From Brevibacterium sediminis (lineage in GTDB: Bacteria; Actinomycetota; Actinomycetes; Actinomycetales; Brevibacteriaceae), in assembly GCF_013623905.1 (NCBI RefSeq), contig NZ_JABKDD010000003.1, positions 124,001 to 188,000 of the forward strand: DNA of 64,000 bases. Direction: 5' to 3'. The notes beneath the pieces are model-generated. The model was not told the origin of the DNA. It ran no database searches and worked only from the letters and a program-made list of their open reading frames with translations. Position 1 is the stretch's first letter. Every line of letters starts with the position of its first letter. Below, in pieces: positions 1 to 7,920 of this stretch. Position numbers and translations under genes: made by a program.

Positions 1-511
1 CCTCGGTCCAACCGAAGCGGCGGGCCAGCCGGCCCATATGTGTATCGACGGTCAGCCCAGGGGTGTCGAAAGCGTTTCCGAGGACGACGTTCGCGGTCTT
101 TCGTCCGACTCCGGCGAGCTTGACGAGCTTGTCCAGCTTGTTCGGCACCACGCCGTCGTATTCATCGACGAGTTCGTTCGCGAGCTTGACGATGTTGCGG
201 GCCTTGGCCCGGTAGAACCCTGTGGAGCGGATGTGCTCCTCGACCTCGATGAGATTGGCCACGGCCAGGGCGTGGGCGTCGGGGAAGGCGGCGAAGAGGC
301 TCGGGGTGACCGAGTTGACGCGGATATCGGTGGTCTGGGCGGAGAGGACGGTGGCGATGAGCAGCTGGAACGGAGTCTCGAAGTCGAGCTCGCACTTCGC
401 GTTCGGATACACCTCGGCGAGGATGCGATGGATCTTCCGCGCCCGGCGGGTTCGTCCCAGCGGGGTCTCCTTCGCGAACTTCCGCGCGCTCTTCTCTGCC
501 ACAGTCAACAC
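1..511 (-). CDS. nth: Endonuclease III (partial, 3' end outside window)
   Basis: DNA glycosylase/AP lyase of base excision repair acting on oxidised pyrimidines. About 170 N-terminal residues are in the window. Visible are the Nth signature LLIATVLSAQTTD (about 50-62), the helix-hairpin-helix with catalytic Lys (LAGVGRKTANVV, Lys138) and the catalytic Asp in VDTHMGRLARR (Asp156). The 4Fe-4S cluster region is beyond the edge. The GTG at 511 is chosen because an AGGA lies 9 nt upstream and a TGA closes the frame two codons further up; a GTG at 502 is an alternative. It is divergent from crp, the arrangement seen in mycobacteria and corynebacteria. Confidence 0.93.
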   Translation of the reverse strand, partial: MLTVAEKSARKFAKETPLGRTRRARKIHRILAEVYPNAKCELDFETPFQLLIATVLSAQTTDIRVNSVTPSLFAAFPDAHALAVANLIEVEEHIRSTGFYRAKARNIVKLANELVDEYDGVVPNKLDKLVKLAGVGRKTANVVLGNAFDTPGLTVDTHMGRLARRFGWTE

Positions 512-754
512 GACTCACCATCCTAATCCGTGCCCTGTCATTCCGCAGTCATGCCGGTCACACCCGTGAATCATGTTCGCGCCCGGATCTGCGCACCTTG
601 TTCTGGCCGGCTGCGGGAATGGTGTGGACGAGAGTCGTGTTGGGCGGTGCGGGAGAGGTTTTCATACTGATGGGCCACACTCCCGCGTCTTTGCTGGTAT
701 CGATGCAGATGACCAGGTAGATTTGTGTGTGATTATCACGACAAGGAGGAACCA

Positions 755-1432
755 GTGGATATTGAAGTGGTGCGGGGCGCGACGCTCTTCGCAGGTCTGG
801 ACGATGAAGCCACCAGTGCATTGATGAAGTTCATGAACCCGCGGAGTCTCCGTCGGGGAACCGTGCTCTTCCATGAGGGCGATGCCGGTGACGAGCTCTA
901 CATCGTCTCCTCGGGCAAGCTCAAGATCGGCCGTGAGTCCTCCGACGGCCGTGAGAACCTGCTGTCCGTGGTCGGCCCCGGCGAGATCATCGGTGAGCTC
1001 AGCCTCTTCGATCCGGGCCCGCGTTCGACCTCTGTCACTGCCGTCTCCCAGTCGGAGCTGCTCAGCCTCAAGCACGAAGACCTCACCACTTGGCTCAACG
1101 AGCGTCCGCAGGCCGCGATGAACCTGCTCAAGGCCCTCGCCCAGCGTCTGCGTCGCACCAATGAGACCGTCGGCGACCTTGTCTTCTCCGATGTGCCCGG
1201 CCGTGTCGCCAAGGCTCTGCTCGACCTCGCCGCTCGCTTCTCGAAGCCGGCTCCCGACGGTGTGCTCGTCGCTCACGACCTCACTCAGGAAGAGCTGGCT
1301 CAGCTCGTCGGTGCCTCGCGTGAGACCGTGAACAAGGCACTGGCCGACTTCGCCGCCCGCGGCTTCATCCGTCTCGAGGCCCGCTCCGTCGTCATCCTCG
1401 ACATGGACCGCATGCGCAACCGCGCCCGCTGA
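755..1432 (+). CDS. glxR: Crp/Fnr-family global regulator (GlxR/CRP type)
   Basis: cAMP-responsive type transcription factor, about 225 aa, the size of mycobacterial CRP. The N-terminal cyclic-nucleotide fold has the phosphate-binding cassette GELSLFDPGPRSTSV (about 85-99). A C-terminal winged helix-turn-helix follows, with recognition sequence LTQEELAQLVGASRETVNKAL. The GTG at 755 is preferred because AAGGAGGA sits 4 nt before it; an in-frame GTG at 725 has no ribosome site. The 11-bp palindrome GTGATTATCAC (729-739) lies just ahead of the ribosome site and could be an operator. The gene is divergent from nth and convergent with the metallo-beta-lactamase gene, a conserved actinobacterial neighbourhood. 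Confidence 0.93.
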   Translation: MDIEVVRGATLFAGLDDEATSALMKFMNPRSLRRGTVLFHEGDAGDELYIVSSGKLKIGRESSDGRENLLSVVGPGEIIGELSLFDPGPRSTSVTAVSQSELLSLKHEDLTTWLNERPQAAMNLLKALAQRLRRTNETVGDLVFSDVPGRVAKALLDLAARFSKPAPDGVLVAHDLTQEELAQLVGASRETVNKALADFAARGFIRLEARSVVILDMDRMRNRAR

Positions 1433-1484
1433 TCCTCCCAGCGACCTCCGGCCGCTGTGGCCGCGTGGACGCCGCGACAAATGG

Positions 1485-1511
1485 ACGCCCCAGCCGATTC
1501 GGCTGGGGCGT
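1485..1511 (+). terminator. Rho-independent terminator after crp
   Basis: An 11-bp perfect stem (ACGCCCCAGCC / GGCTGGGGCGT) with a 5-nt loop is followed by TCGTTCTGG, 53 nt after the crp stop codon. Confidence 0.75.
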
Positions 1512-1598
1512 TCGTTCTGGTCGGGACAGGTGTGCGTCGTGGCCGGCGCTCGCCGTCTCAGGGGCTGTCGCGTGAGGTGTGGGAAGTTTCGTGATCGC

Positions 1599-1644
1599 GT
1601 TCTGATCCAGTCATCGAGTTCAAACTCGATGACTGGATCAGAAC
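1599..1644. repeat. 46-bp perfect hairpin between convergent genes
   Basis: Two 22-bp arms, perfectly complementary, surround a 2-nt centre (CA at 1621-1622). The left arm begins GTTCTGATCC and ends ATCGAGTT. It lies in the 314-nt gap between the ends of crp and the metallo-beta-lactamase gene. It has no U-tract and is far from both stop codons (167 and 103 nt), so it is not an ordinary terminator. The rest of the gap (1512-1598 and 1645-1746) shows no gene. Confidence 0.8.
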
Positions 1645-1746
1645 CCGAGTCGTGAGTGGTGTGTCATCCAGCTGGACCGAAGATGTTGCGCACCATGCGC
1701 CGCGGGAGGACTCAGGCGTCGGCGGCTCCGGCGTCAGCAGCGGGAC

Positions 1747-2514
1747 TCAGGCGTCGTCGGCGGCGGGCAGGGCGTCGAGGTAGGCCAGCTGAGCCTTGAC
1801 GATCTGCTCGGCCGCCGGCCGCACGCTGGAGTCGACGTCGTGGTAGACGATGTCGCAGACCTCCGAGGCGGTCTTCGCGCCCTGCTCCAATGCCGCTTTG
1901 ACCTGCCCGATGCGTTCGAGTCGGTGGGAGCGGTAGTAGTCGATCACCTCGGCGGGGGCGTCGATGCGCTCACCGTGGGCCGGTTCGATGATGGCGAACT
2001 CCCCTGCGTCGAGCAGCTCCTTCAATCGGTCGAGGGAGTTGAGATAGTCGCCCAGGGAGCCTTCCGGATGGGTGACGATCGTCGTCCCCTCCCCCAGGAT
2101 CGTATCGCCGCTGTAGAGGGCTCCGGAGTGGATGAGGCTGATGCTGTCGCTCGTGTGTCCGGGGGTGGCGACGACGCGCAGCACGTCGGCCGGAGTGTCA
2201 CCGAAGGCGATCTCGTCGCCGTCGCTGACCGGGTCCGTGTGCCGGGCGAAACGCTCGAGCACGGCATAGACGGGCACGGCGGGGGCCCATTGCTCGATGC
2301 TTCCGAGCATCTCGGAGTGGTCGGCGTGCTGGTGGGTGAGAACGACCGCCGCCAGGTCACGGTCGGCCACCTCAGCGAGGAAGGCTTCACGATGATCGGC
2401 CATCTCCGGTCCAGGATCGATGACGACTGCGGAGGTGTCATCCTGGCTGGTGAGCACGTAGGTGTTCGTACCGGTCAGGGTCATCGGGCCGGGGTTGTTC
2501 GCACGGATTCTCAT
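1747..2514 (-). CDS. Metallo-beta-lactamase-fold hydrolase
   Basis: A 255-aa MBL-fold metallohydrolase of the glyoxalase II/LACTB2-like branch. Metal ligands are visible: THQHADHSE (the HxHxDH motif, about 60-68), the His of TPGHTSDS, the Asp of SGDTILGEGT and the His of EPAHGE. The substrate is unknown. Its start overlaps the end of the Nudix gene by 4 nt, so the two are translationally coupled. The orthologous position beside crp in M. tuberculosis is Rv3677c, also an MBL protein. Confidence 0.88.
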   Translation of the reverse strand: MRIRANNPGPMTLTGTNTYVLTSQDDTSAVVIDPGPEMADHREAFLAEVADRDLAAVVLTHQHADHSEMLGSIEQWAPAVPVYAVLERFARHTDPVSDGDEIAFGDTPADVLRVVATPGHTSDSISLIHSGALYSGDTILGEGTTIVTHPEGSLGDYLNSLDRLKELLDAGEFAIIEPAHGERIDAPAEVIDYYRSHRLERIGQVKAALEQGAKTASEVCDIVYHDVDSSVRPAAEQIVKAQLAYLDALPAADDA

Positions 2515-3482
2515 GAGTCGTCGTTCTCCTCGTCTGTCGTTTCGTCATCGTCACCGCTGAATGTCAGGAAGCCGGGGTTCTGGTCGGTGTCGGTCTCGCC
2601 GACGGCCACGGCCCGGTCGCGCAGGCTTCCCTTGCTGTGGGGGTCCTTGCCCGTGTGGATGACGACCTTCCAGTCGCCGTCGTCATCGACGATCTCCGGA
2701 CGCAGCGGGTGGAGGTTGCGGATCTGCGCCATGGCCGCGCCCACGGTCGGGACCTCGGCGAGGCTTTCGACGATGATGCGGGCGGCCGCGCCGATGCGGT
2801 CGGGGTCTCCTCCCACCTCGGCGATGATCTGGTCGGGGCGTTTCCATCCGGCAGAGGTCTCGTTCGGTGACAGGAAGTCGACGTCCTGGCCGAAGGGCAC
2901 GGTGGCGATGAAGTAGGTGGTGTCGAACCGGTGCAGCTGGGTGGGGGTGTTGATCCAACGTAGCCACGGTTTGCACAGATCGGGACGCAACCGCAGGTCT
3001 CGGTCGCGTAAGACCTGTGACCAGGACACTTCGTTCGAGAACAGCCTCGATCGGGTGGTGTTCCAGTCCGTCTGCGGTGTGGCCACGATCTCCCGGTCGA
3101 CATCCTCGGCGAGCAGGATTCCGGTGGCAGCGAAGGTGATGCGGGCGGCCGCGGAGAAGTGGTGGAGGGCGCGGGATTTGTTTTCGATGCTCAGCGCACG
3201 GGCGCACCGGGCCGAATTCCATCCGGCCAGAGGCAGCTTCCGCACATCACCCGGGCGCAGGCTGCTGGTGGGAAATGCCCACCGGTTGCGGTCTTCGACG
3301 CCGCGGGCGTCGAGTTGCCGGGTGATGAAGAGTTCCAGCCCGTCCGCGGAATCCCGGATCAGCACGATCGCCGAGGTGGGGCGCGGGGCCTCCGGGACGG
3401 GCCACCGTCCGTCGGACTGCCAGTGGTCAAGCAGCCACCGCAGCTCCGACGAGACGGGAAGAGTGCGTCCGCTAAGCGGCAT
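2511..3482 (-). CDS. Nudix-fold protein with a degenerate Nudix box
   Basis: A 323-aa protein related to the NUDT19-like/CoA-pyrophosphatase type Nudix proteins that accompany this MBL/RidA cluster. The region aligning with the Nudix box reads AAARITFAATGILLA (about 111-125). The Arg is kept (114), but the three acidic metal-binding positions are Ile115, Ala118 and Ala119. The upstream FPGG is FPTSS (70-74). By family knowledge such a site should not bind catalytic Mg2+. It overlaps RidA upstream (11 nt) and MBL downstream (4 nt), so it is expressed as part of the operon. Confidence 0.75.
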   Translation of the reverse strand: MPLSGRTLPVSSELRWLLDHWQSDGRWPVPEAPRPTSAIVLIRDSADGLELFITRQLDARGVEDRNRWAFPTSSLRPGDVRKLPLAGWNSARCARALSIENKSRALHHFSAAARITFAATGILLAEDVDREIVATPQTDWNTTRSRLFSNEVSWSQVLRDRDLRLRPDLCKPWLRWINTPTQLHRFDTTYFIATVPFGQDVDFLSPNETSAGWKRPDQIIAEVGGDPDRIGAAARIIVESLAEVPTVGAAMAQIRNLHPLRPEIVDDDGDWKVVIHTGKDPHSKGSLRDRAVAVGETDTDQNPGFLTFSGDDDETTDEENDDS

Positions 3483-3945
3483 CGCCTGAGACCTCGACGA
3501 TGACTTCGACCTCGACGGGGGTGCCCAGAGGCAGAGTGTTCACGCCGACCGCGCTGCGGGCGTGCTGCCCACGGTCTCCGAAGATCTCGCCATAGAGCTC
3601 GGACACGCCGTTGATGACGGCTGGCTGCTGGGTGAAGTCGTCGGCGGAGTTGACGAAGCCGGTGACCTTGACGACGCGCACGATCTTGTCGAGATCGCCG
3701 ATGACTCCGGCGATGGCGGCCAGAGCGTTGAGCCCGGCGGTGCGTGCAAGTTGGTAGCCGGTGTCGAGGTCGACGTCCGTGCCGAGGTGACCGGTCGCAG
3801 GCAGTTTGCCGTCGACGACGGGCAGCTGGCCCGAGGTATAGACGTAGTTCCCGGTGCGCAGGGCGGGGACGTAGGCGCCGGCTGGTGTGGCGATCTCGGG
3901 TAGTTCGAGGCCGAGTTCGTTCATGCGCTCAAGGGTCTTCGACAT
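3472..3945 (-). CDS. RidA/YjgF-family protein
   Basis: A 157-aa YjgF/YER057c/UK114-family protein. Canonical members hydrolyse reactive enamine/imine intermediates; this is the longer RidA-like subgroup that sits next to MBL and Nudix genes in actinobacteria. Conserved features include VYTSGQLPVVDGKL, the AALNALAAI-type helix region and the C-terminal LPLGTPVEVEVIVEV strand. The canonical catalytic Arg of the C-RxxV motif is not obvious, so deaminase activity is uncertain. Confidence 0.85.
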   Translation of the reverse strand: MSKTLERMNELGLELPEIATPAGAYVPALRTGNYVYTSGQLPVVDGKLPATGHLGTDVDLDTGYQLARTAGLNALAAIAGVIGDLDKIVRVVKVTGFVNSADDFTQQPAVINGVSELYGEIFGDRGQHARSAVGVNTLPLGTPVEVEVIVEVSGDAA

Positions 3946-3994
3946 TGTTCTTCTTTCGGTGAGGGTGGGGTGTCAACGGTCCGGCCGGTTCAGC

Positions 3995-4150
3995 TCATTC
4001 TTTGGGGCGTTTGAGGTAAGCCACGAGTCCGTTGTTGTCGGGACCCGGGACGACCTGCACGAGTTCGTATCCGTCCTCGCCCCATTGGTCGAGGATCTGC
4101 TTGGTCGCGTGGACGATGAGCGGCACGGTGACGTATTCCCACTTGGTCAT
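3995..4150 (-). CDS. Small DUF4177 protein
   Basis: A 51-aa protein starting MTKWEYVTVPLIVHATKQIL and ending GLVAYLKRPKE, with the WGEDGYELVQV strand typical of DUF4177. The ATG at 4150 follows GAGGA. It leads the RidA-Nudix-MBL gene string at a 49-nt gap, the position of Rv3678A in M. tuberculosis. Function is unknown. The 279 nt upstream hold its promoter region and the terminator of the PBP gene. Confidence 0.8.
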   Translation of the reverse strand: MTKWEYVTVPLIVHATKQILDQWGEDGYELVQVVPGPDNNGLVAYLKRPKE

Positions 4151-4337
4151 GGTTCTCCTCAGTTGTTGGTGCGGCGCCGAGGCGGTCCGAGTGATCCGGT
4201 ATGACCAGGCTTTCCTGGTGCGGTCGACGACGCAGGTCCGTTCCCCACACTAGCCCAGACTGGGCACGCTGGGCACCCGTGTTCCGTGGGCGGCGGTCAC
4301 AGCTGTTTCGCTGCGGCGACACCCGTGAAAGTCAGAC

Positions 4338-4376
4338 AGCGAAGGCGGGGAGGATCTGGTCCTCCCCGCCCTCGCT
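4338..4376 (-). terminator. Terminator of the PBP gene
   Basis: Core stem GGCGGGGAGGA / TCCTCCCCGCC around a 5-nt loop, extended by AGCGA/TCGCT, begins about 54 nt after the PBP stop codon on the minus strand. Confidence 0.75.
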
Positions 4377-4429
4377 GGAACGGTCTCCGCTAGGTGCTAT
4401 CGGCCGGTCACGACCGGCATCTCATCGGC

Positions 4430-6832
4430 TCAGTTGCCGCCGAGGCCAGGAGCCTCGCCGCCGCCGTCACCGCCGTCACTGCCGCCGTTGTTGCCGCCGC
4501 CGTTGTTGCCGCCGCCGTTTCCGCCGCCGCCTCCGTTGTTTCCGGAGTTGCCGCCTCCACCGCCGCCGTTGCCGCCGCCACCGGTGCCGCCACCGCCGTT
4601 GCCGTGGCTTCCGCCACCGCCGCCAGTGCCGGTGCCGCCGCCACCTCCACCGCGGCCGCCGCTGGACGAACCGCCACCACCGCCGGAGCCGCCGCCGGAG
4701 AAGTACTTGCTGCTGGGCTTCGGGAACCCGGTATTGCCCTTGGTCTCCTTCACCGCCTGGCTCATGTATGCCTGCCAGGTCTTACCGGAGATGGTCGCAC
4801 CGTAGATGTGGCCTCTGACGGCGCCGGCGCCGGCGGTGCGCCAGTCCCGAGTGCCCCCCGGATCACCGGTCCAGACCGCAGTCGACAGCGTCTTGGTGAA
4901 CCCGAGCAGCCAGGTGTGACCGACCTCGAAGTTCGTCGTACCGGTCTTGGCACCTGCCGGAACTCCGATCTTCAGCGAGCTCGTCGTACCGCCGTTGAAC
5001 GTCTGAGTCAGCGCGTAGGCGACGCCCTTGGCCACTTCCTTGTCGAGCACTCGCTTGCAGCCTTCGCCAGGCAGGTCGAGCTTCTCGCCCTTGCGGTCCT
5101 TGATCTCAATGATCGGCTTCGGTCCGCAGAATTCGCCTTCGTTCGCGAAGGTGGCAAACGCCGCGGCCATGGCGATCGGCGTGGTCTCCGTCGTACCGAG
5201 AATCGACGACGGTGACAGGGCTTGGATGAAGCCGGACTTGTCCTTGAAGTCGAGCGCCTCTCCGCTGCCATAGCGGATGCCGAGGTCCATAGCGGTGTCC
5301 ATGACATCACACATGTTCAGCTGGTTGCCCATCGCCGCATAGCCCGTGTTGACGGACTTCTTCGTCGCCTCCAGCGCGGTCATCGAACCCTTGCCTTCAC
5401 CGTCGCCGGCGTTGTTCGGGTCCCAGTCTCCGCCCATATTCGGACAGCCCTCGTACTTCCAGGAGCCGGCCGGGAAGTTGCGCTTCGTCGCATTGACGGT
5501 GGTGTTGAGGCTCTTGCCTTCCTTCAGCCATGCCGTCAGGACGAAAGGCTTCCACGTCGAACCGACCTGGAAGCCACCGCCGCCGTTGTGCTTCTTGTCG
5601 ACGGTGTAGTTGATCGAGGTCTTCTTGTTCTTGTCCTTCTTCTTGACCTCTCCCGCGGTGTATTCGCGGTTCTCGGCCATGGCGATGACTTCACCGGTTC
5701 CAGGTTCGATCGTCACCAGGGCGTGACCGGCGCCGGAGGGGTCGCCGACGGGGACGCGCTTCTTGATCTCCTTGTCCGCGATCTTCTGGATATCGGGATT
5801 GAGGCTCGTCTTGATCTTCAGACCGCCACGTTGGAGGAAGGCCAGGCGTTCGTCAGCCGTGTCGCCGAAGGTGTCATCATTCATAATGACGTTCTGAACA
5901 TAGTTGCAGAAGAATTCTGCCTTGCTCTTGGCTGCCGAACAGCCGTTCGGTGTCTCATGCAGGTCGAGGTCGAGGTCGGTCTTGACCGCCTTGTCGTATT
6001 CCTTCTGCGTGATGTGGTCGTACTTGAGCATCTGCCCGAGCACGGTGTTGCGACGCTTGAGCACCTGGTCGGGGAACCGCTGCGGGTTGAACGCCGAGGG
6101 GTTCTGCACGATTCCGGCGAGCATCGCCGACTGCTGGATGTTGAGATCCTTCGCGTGGATGCCCCAGTACCGGTAGGCGGCGGCTTCGACACCGTAGACG
6201 TTCGGGGAACCCGAATAGTTGTTGATGTTCATGTAGCGGTTGAGGATTTCCTTCTTGTCGTACTTCTTCTCAACCGCGACAGCGAGTTTGGCTTCGCGCA
6301 GCTTACGCGCATAGCCGGCGGTGCCTTCGGACTCCTTCGCCGCAGCCACACCTTCGGAGTCCTCCTCGGCATGCGCGTTCTCTGCCAGCACGTTCTTCAC
6401 GTACTGCTGGGTCAGCGTCGATCCGCCCTGAGTCGTCGAGGACACCATATTGTGCACCGCTGCACGAGCAATGCCCTCGATGTCGACACCGCCGTGTTCG
6501 AAGTACCGGTAGTCCTCGACGGCGATCGTCGCATTCTGCATATCCTTCGAGATCTTATCCAGCGGGACCTCCTGGCGGTTCTGCCAGTAGAACTCCGCAA
6601 GCTCGGACCCATCGGAGGCAAGCATCGTCGACTTCTCACCGAGGTCCTTGATCTCCAAGGTCGCGGGGAGTGAATCGAAGATCTCGACAGCGCTGTTCGC
6701 ACTGGCTGTTGCGACACCGACTCCGGGAATGGCCAGACCGGCAGCGACGATTCCCGCCACTGCGCTGACGGCCACGAACTGCATGAACGCGCCCATTTTT
6801 GTGGGTGGGGCGTTTGACTCAGGAGACACCAT
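4430..6832 (-). CDS. Class A penicillin-binding protein (PonA2-like) with Gly-rich tail
   Basis: Bifunctional peptidoglycan glycosyltransferase/transpeptidase, 800 aa. A single N-terminal membrane segment lies at about 18-45. The GT51 domain has catalytic Glu106 (VEDYRYFEHGGVD) and GGSTLTQQYVKN (136-147). The transpeptidase domain has the SxxK Ser425 (STWK), SVN (493-495) and KTGT (629-632), so both activities look intact. Residues about 712-800 are an unusual tail of Gly with Asn/Ser/Thr and lack the PASTA domain of mycobacterial PonA2. Its place between RidA/DUF4177 and the metallophosphoesterase matches Rv3682. Confidence 0.92.
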   Translation of the reverse strand: MVSPESNAPPTKMGAFMQFVAVSAVAGIVAAGLAIPGVGVATASANSAVEIFDSLPATLEIKDLGEKSTMLASDGSELAEFYWQNRQEVPLDKISKDMQNATIAVEDYRYFEHGGVDIEGIARAAVHNMVSSTTQGGSTLTQQYVKNVLAENAHAEEDSEGVAAAKESEGTAGYARKLREAKLAVAVEKKYDKKEILNRYMNINNYSGSPNVYGVEAAAYRYWGIHAKDLNIQQSAMLAGIVQNPSAFNPQRFPDQVLKRRNTVLGQMLKYDHITQKEYDKAVKTDLDLDLHETPNGCSAAKSKAEFFCNYVQNVIMNDDTFGDTADERLAFLQRGGLKIKTSLNPDIQKIADKEIKKRVPVGDPSGAGHALVTIEPGTGEVIAMAENREYTAGEVKKKDKNKKTSINYTVDKKHNGGGGFQVGSTWKPFVLTAWLKEGKSLNTTVNATKRNFPAGSWKYEGCPNMGGDWDPNNAGDGEGKGSMTALEATKKSVNTGYAAMGNQLNMCDVMDTAMDLGIRYGSGEALDFKDKSGFIQALSPSSILGTTETTPIAMAAAFATFANEGEFCGPKPIIEIKDRKGEKLDLPGEGCKRVLDKEVAKGVAYALTQTFNGGTTSSLKIGVPAGAKTGTTNFEVGHTWLLGFTKTLSTAVWTGDPGGTRDWRTAGAGAVRGHIYGATISGKTWQAYMSQAVKETKGNTGFPKPSSKYFSGGGSGGGGGSSSGGRGGGGGGTGTGGGGGSHGNGGGGTGGGGNGGGGGGNSGNNGGGGGNGGGNNGGGNNGGSDGGDGGGEAPGLGGN

Positions 6833-6887
6833 GGTAGCCAGTTTAACGAATTTGCCTTGTGCAAATCTTCAGAAACCGCTGAACGGG

Positions 6888-7835
6888 TTAGGCCATTGCG
6901 ACGAGTTCCAAGACGCTGACTTCAGGTCGGCAGGCGAAACGCACTGGTGAGTACGGTGAGAATCCGAGACCGGCGGACATGGCGACGAGGCTCTTCCGGT
7001 ACGGAAAGACTCCGCGTGCGCGTGTCCGATCGAGGTCGCAGTTCGTCACCGGCGCACCCCAGAAGGGCACGCGGATCTGTCCCCCGTGAGTGTGTCCGGC
7101 CATGATGAGGTCCGCCCCCGCCGAGGCGAACGCCTCCAAGGTCCGCGAATACGGGGCATGGGTCACGCCGACCTTGAGACCGGCCTCGGAATCGAACCGC
7201 GGATGCTCAAGCACGCCCTTGCCGGGTGCTCCTCCACTCCAACGGATCCGGTCGCGGTCGATATGGGCGTCGCCGAGCCCGGTGAAGTGGATCCGGGTGC
7301 CCTTGATCGTCAGGGTCGCCTCGGTGTTGTCGAGGAAATGCCATCCCTGACCGCCGGCCGTCGAGTCCGACGGGGATGTCGGTTCTTCGAATCCGCGGAC
7401 GAGGGCCCCTACGTCGAGATCGGGGTTCACTCGGTGTTTGACCTGGGACGGCGAGCGCAGATACTTCGCGGGATTCTTCGCCTGCGGCGAGAAGAAGTCG
7501 TTCGACCCCAGGACGAAGACACCGGGTGTGTCGAGCAGACCGGAGAAGACGTCGAGGACGTCGGGCACGATATCGGCCGAGAGGTTGTCACCGGTGTTGA
7601 CGACGACGTCCGGTTCGAGCCGGGTGAGCGCTTTGACCCAAGAGGCACGGTGCTTCTGCCAGGGCGCCAGGTGCAGGTCGGCGACGTGGAGGATCCGGAT
7701 GGATTCGGCTCCGGCGGGCAGGATCGGCAGGGTGTGGCGGCGGATGGCGAAGAGGTGCGGTTCGATGACCGCACCCCAGATTCCGGCGGCCGTGGGGGCG
7801 GCAAGAGCACCGGCGAGGAGAGCGCGCTTCTTCAT
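6888..7835 (-). CDS. Metallophosphoesterase (calcineurin-like)
   Basis: A 315-aa phosphoesterase with an N-terminal hydrophobic segment (KRALLAGALAAPTAAGIWGAV). Metal-binding motifs are HVADLHLAP (DxH), VVNTGDNLS (GDN), LGSND in place of the usual GNHE/D, GVTHAPYS, and AGHTHGGQI (GHTHxGQ). It resembles the YkuE/YaeI group and Rv3683. The ATG at 7835 directly follows GGGGGA, a cramped ribosome site, so the start is only moderately sure. The longer frame upstream runs through a 56-bp palindrome and the end of the next gene and is not believable as coding. Confidence 0.88.
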   Translation of the reverse strand: MKKRALLAGALAAPTAAGIWGAVIEPHLFAIRRHTLPILPAGAESIRILHVADLHLAPWQKHRASWVKALTRLEPDVVVNTGDNLSADIVPDVLDVFSGLLDTPGVFVLGSNDFFSPQAKNPAKYLRSPSQVKHRVNPDLDVGALVRGFEEPTSPSDSTAGGQGWHFLDNTEATLTIKGTRIHFTGLGDAHIDRDRIRWSGGAPGKGVLEHPRFDSEAGLKVGVTHAPYSRTLEAFASAGADLIMAGHTHGGQIRVPFWGAPVTNCDLDRTRARGVFPYRKSLVAMSAGLGFSPYSPVRFACRPEVSVLELVAMA

Positions 7836-7861
7836 TCCCCCAACTCTATCCGCTCCCAGAA

Positions 7862-7917
7862 CTACCTGACGGCGGCCCAGCAACCTCGCGCGAGGTTGCT
7901 GGGCCGCCGTCAGGTAG
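7862..7917. repeat. Dispersed perfect palindrome, copy 1 (56 bp)
   Basis: Perfect inverted repeat with 28-bp arms, outer part CTACCTGACGGCGGCCCAGC and centre CTCG-CGAG. It starts 3 nt after the stop codon of the metal ABC permease gene on the minus strand. A second copy at 27437-27500 differs by one base in each arm, and the two changes are complementary. A terminator or mRNA 3'-end role is likely; no U-tract follows on the minus strand. Confidence 0.9.
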
Positions 7918-7920
7918 CAA

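Noticed and set aside
1709..1759. Short direct repeat (GGACTCAGGCGTCG) around the MBL stop codon
   Set aside because: Two copies only, 34 bp apart; looks like a small local duplication of the gene end without further consequence.
4434..4805. Proline-rich reading frame opposite the Gly-rich PBP tail
   Set aside because: Pure complement of glycine codons; no start signal.
5222..6673. Long plus-strand frame opposite the PBP gene
   Set aside because: Antisense shadow; the minus-strand frame has intact GT51 and transpeptidase motifs.
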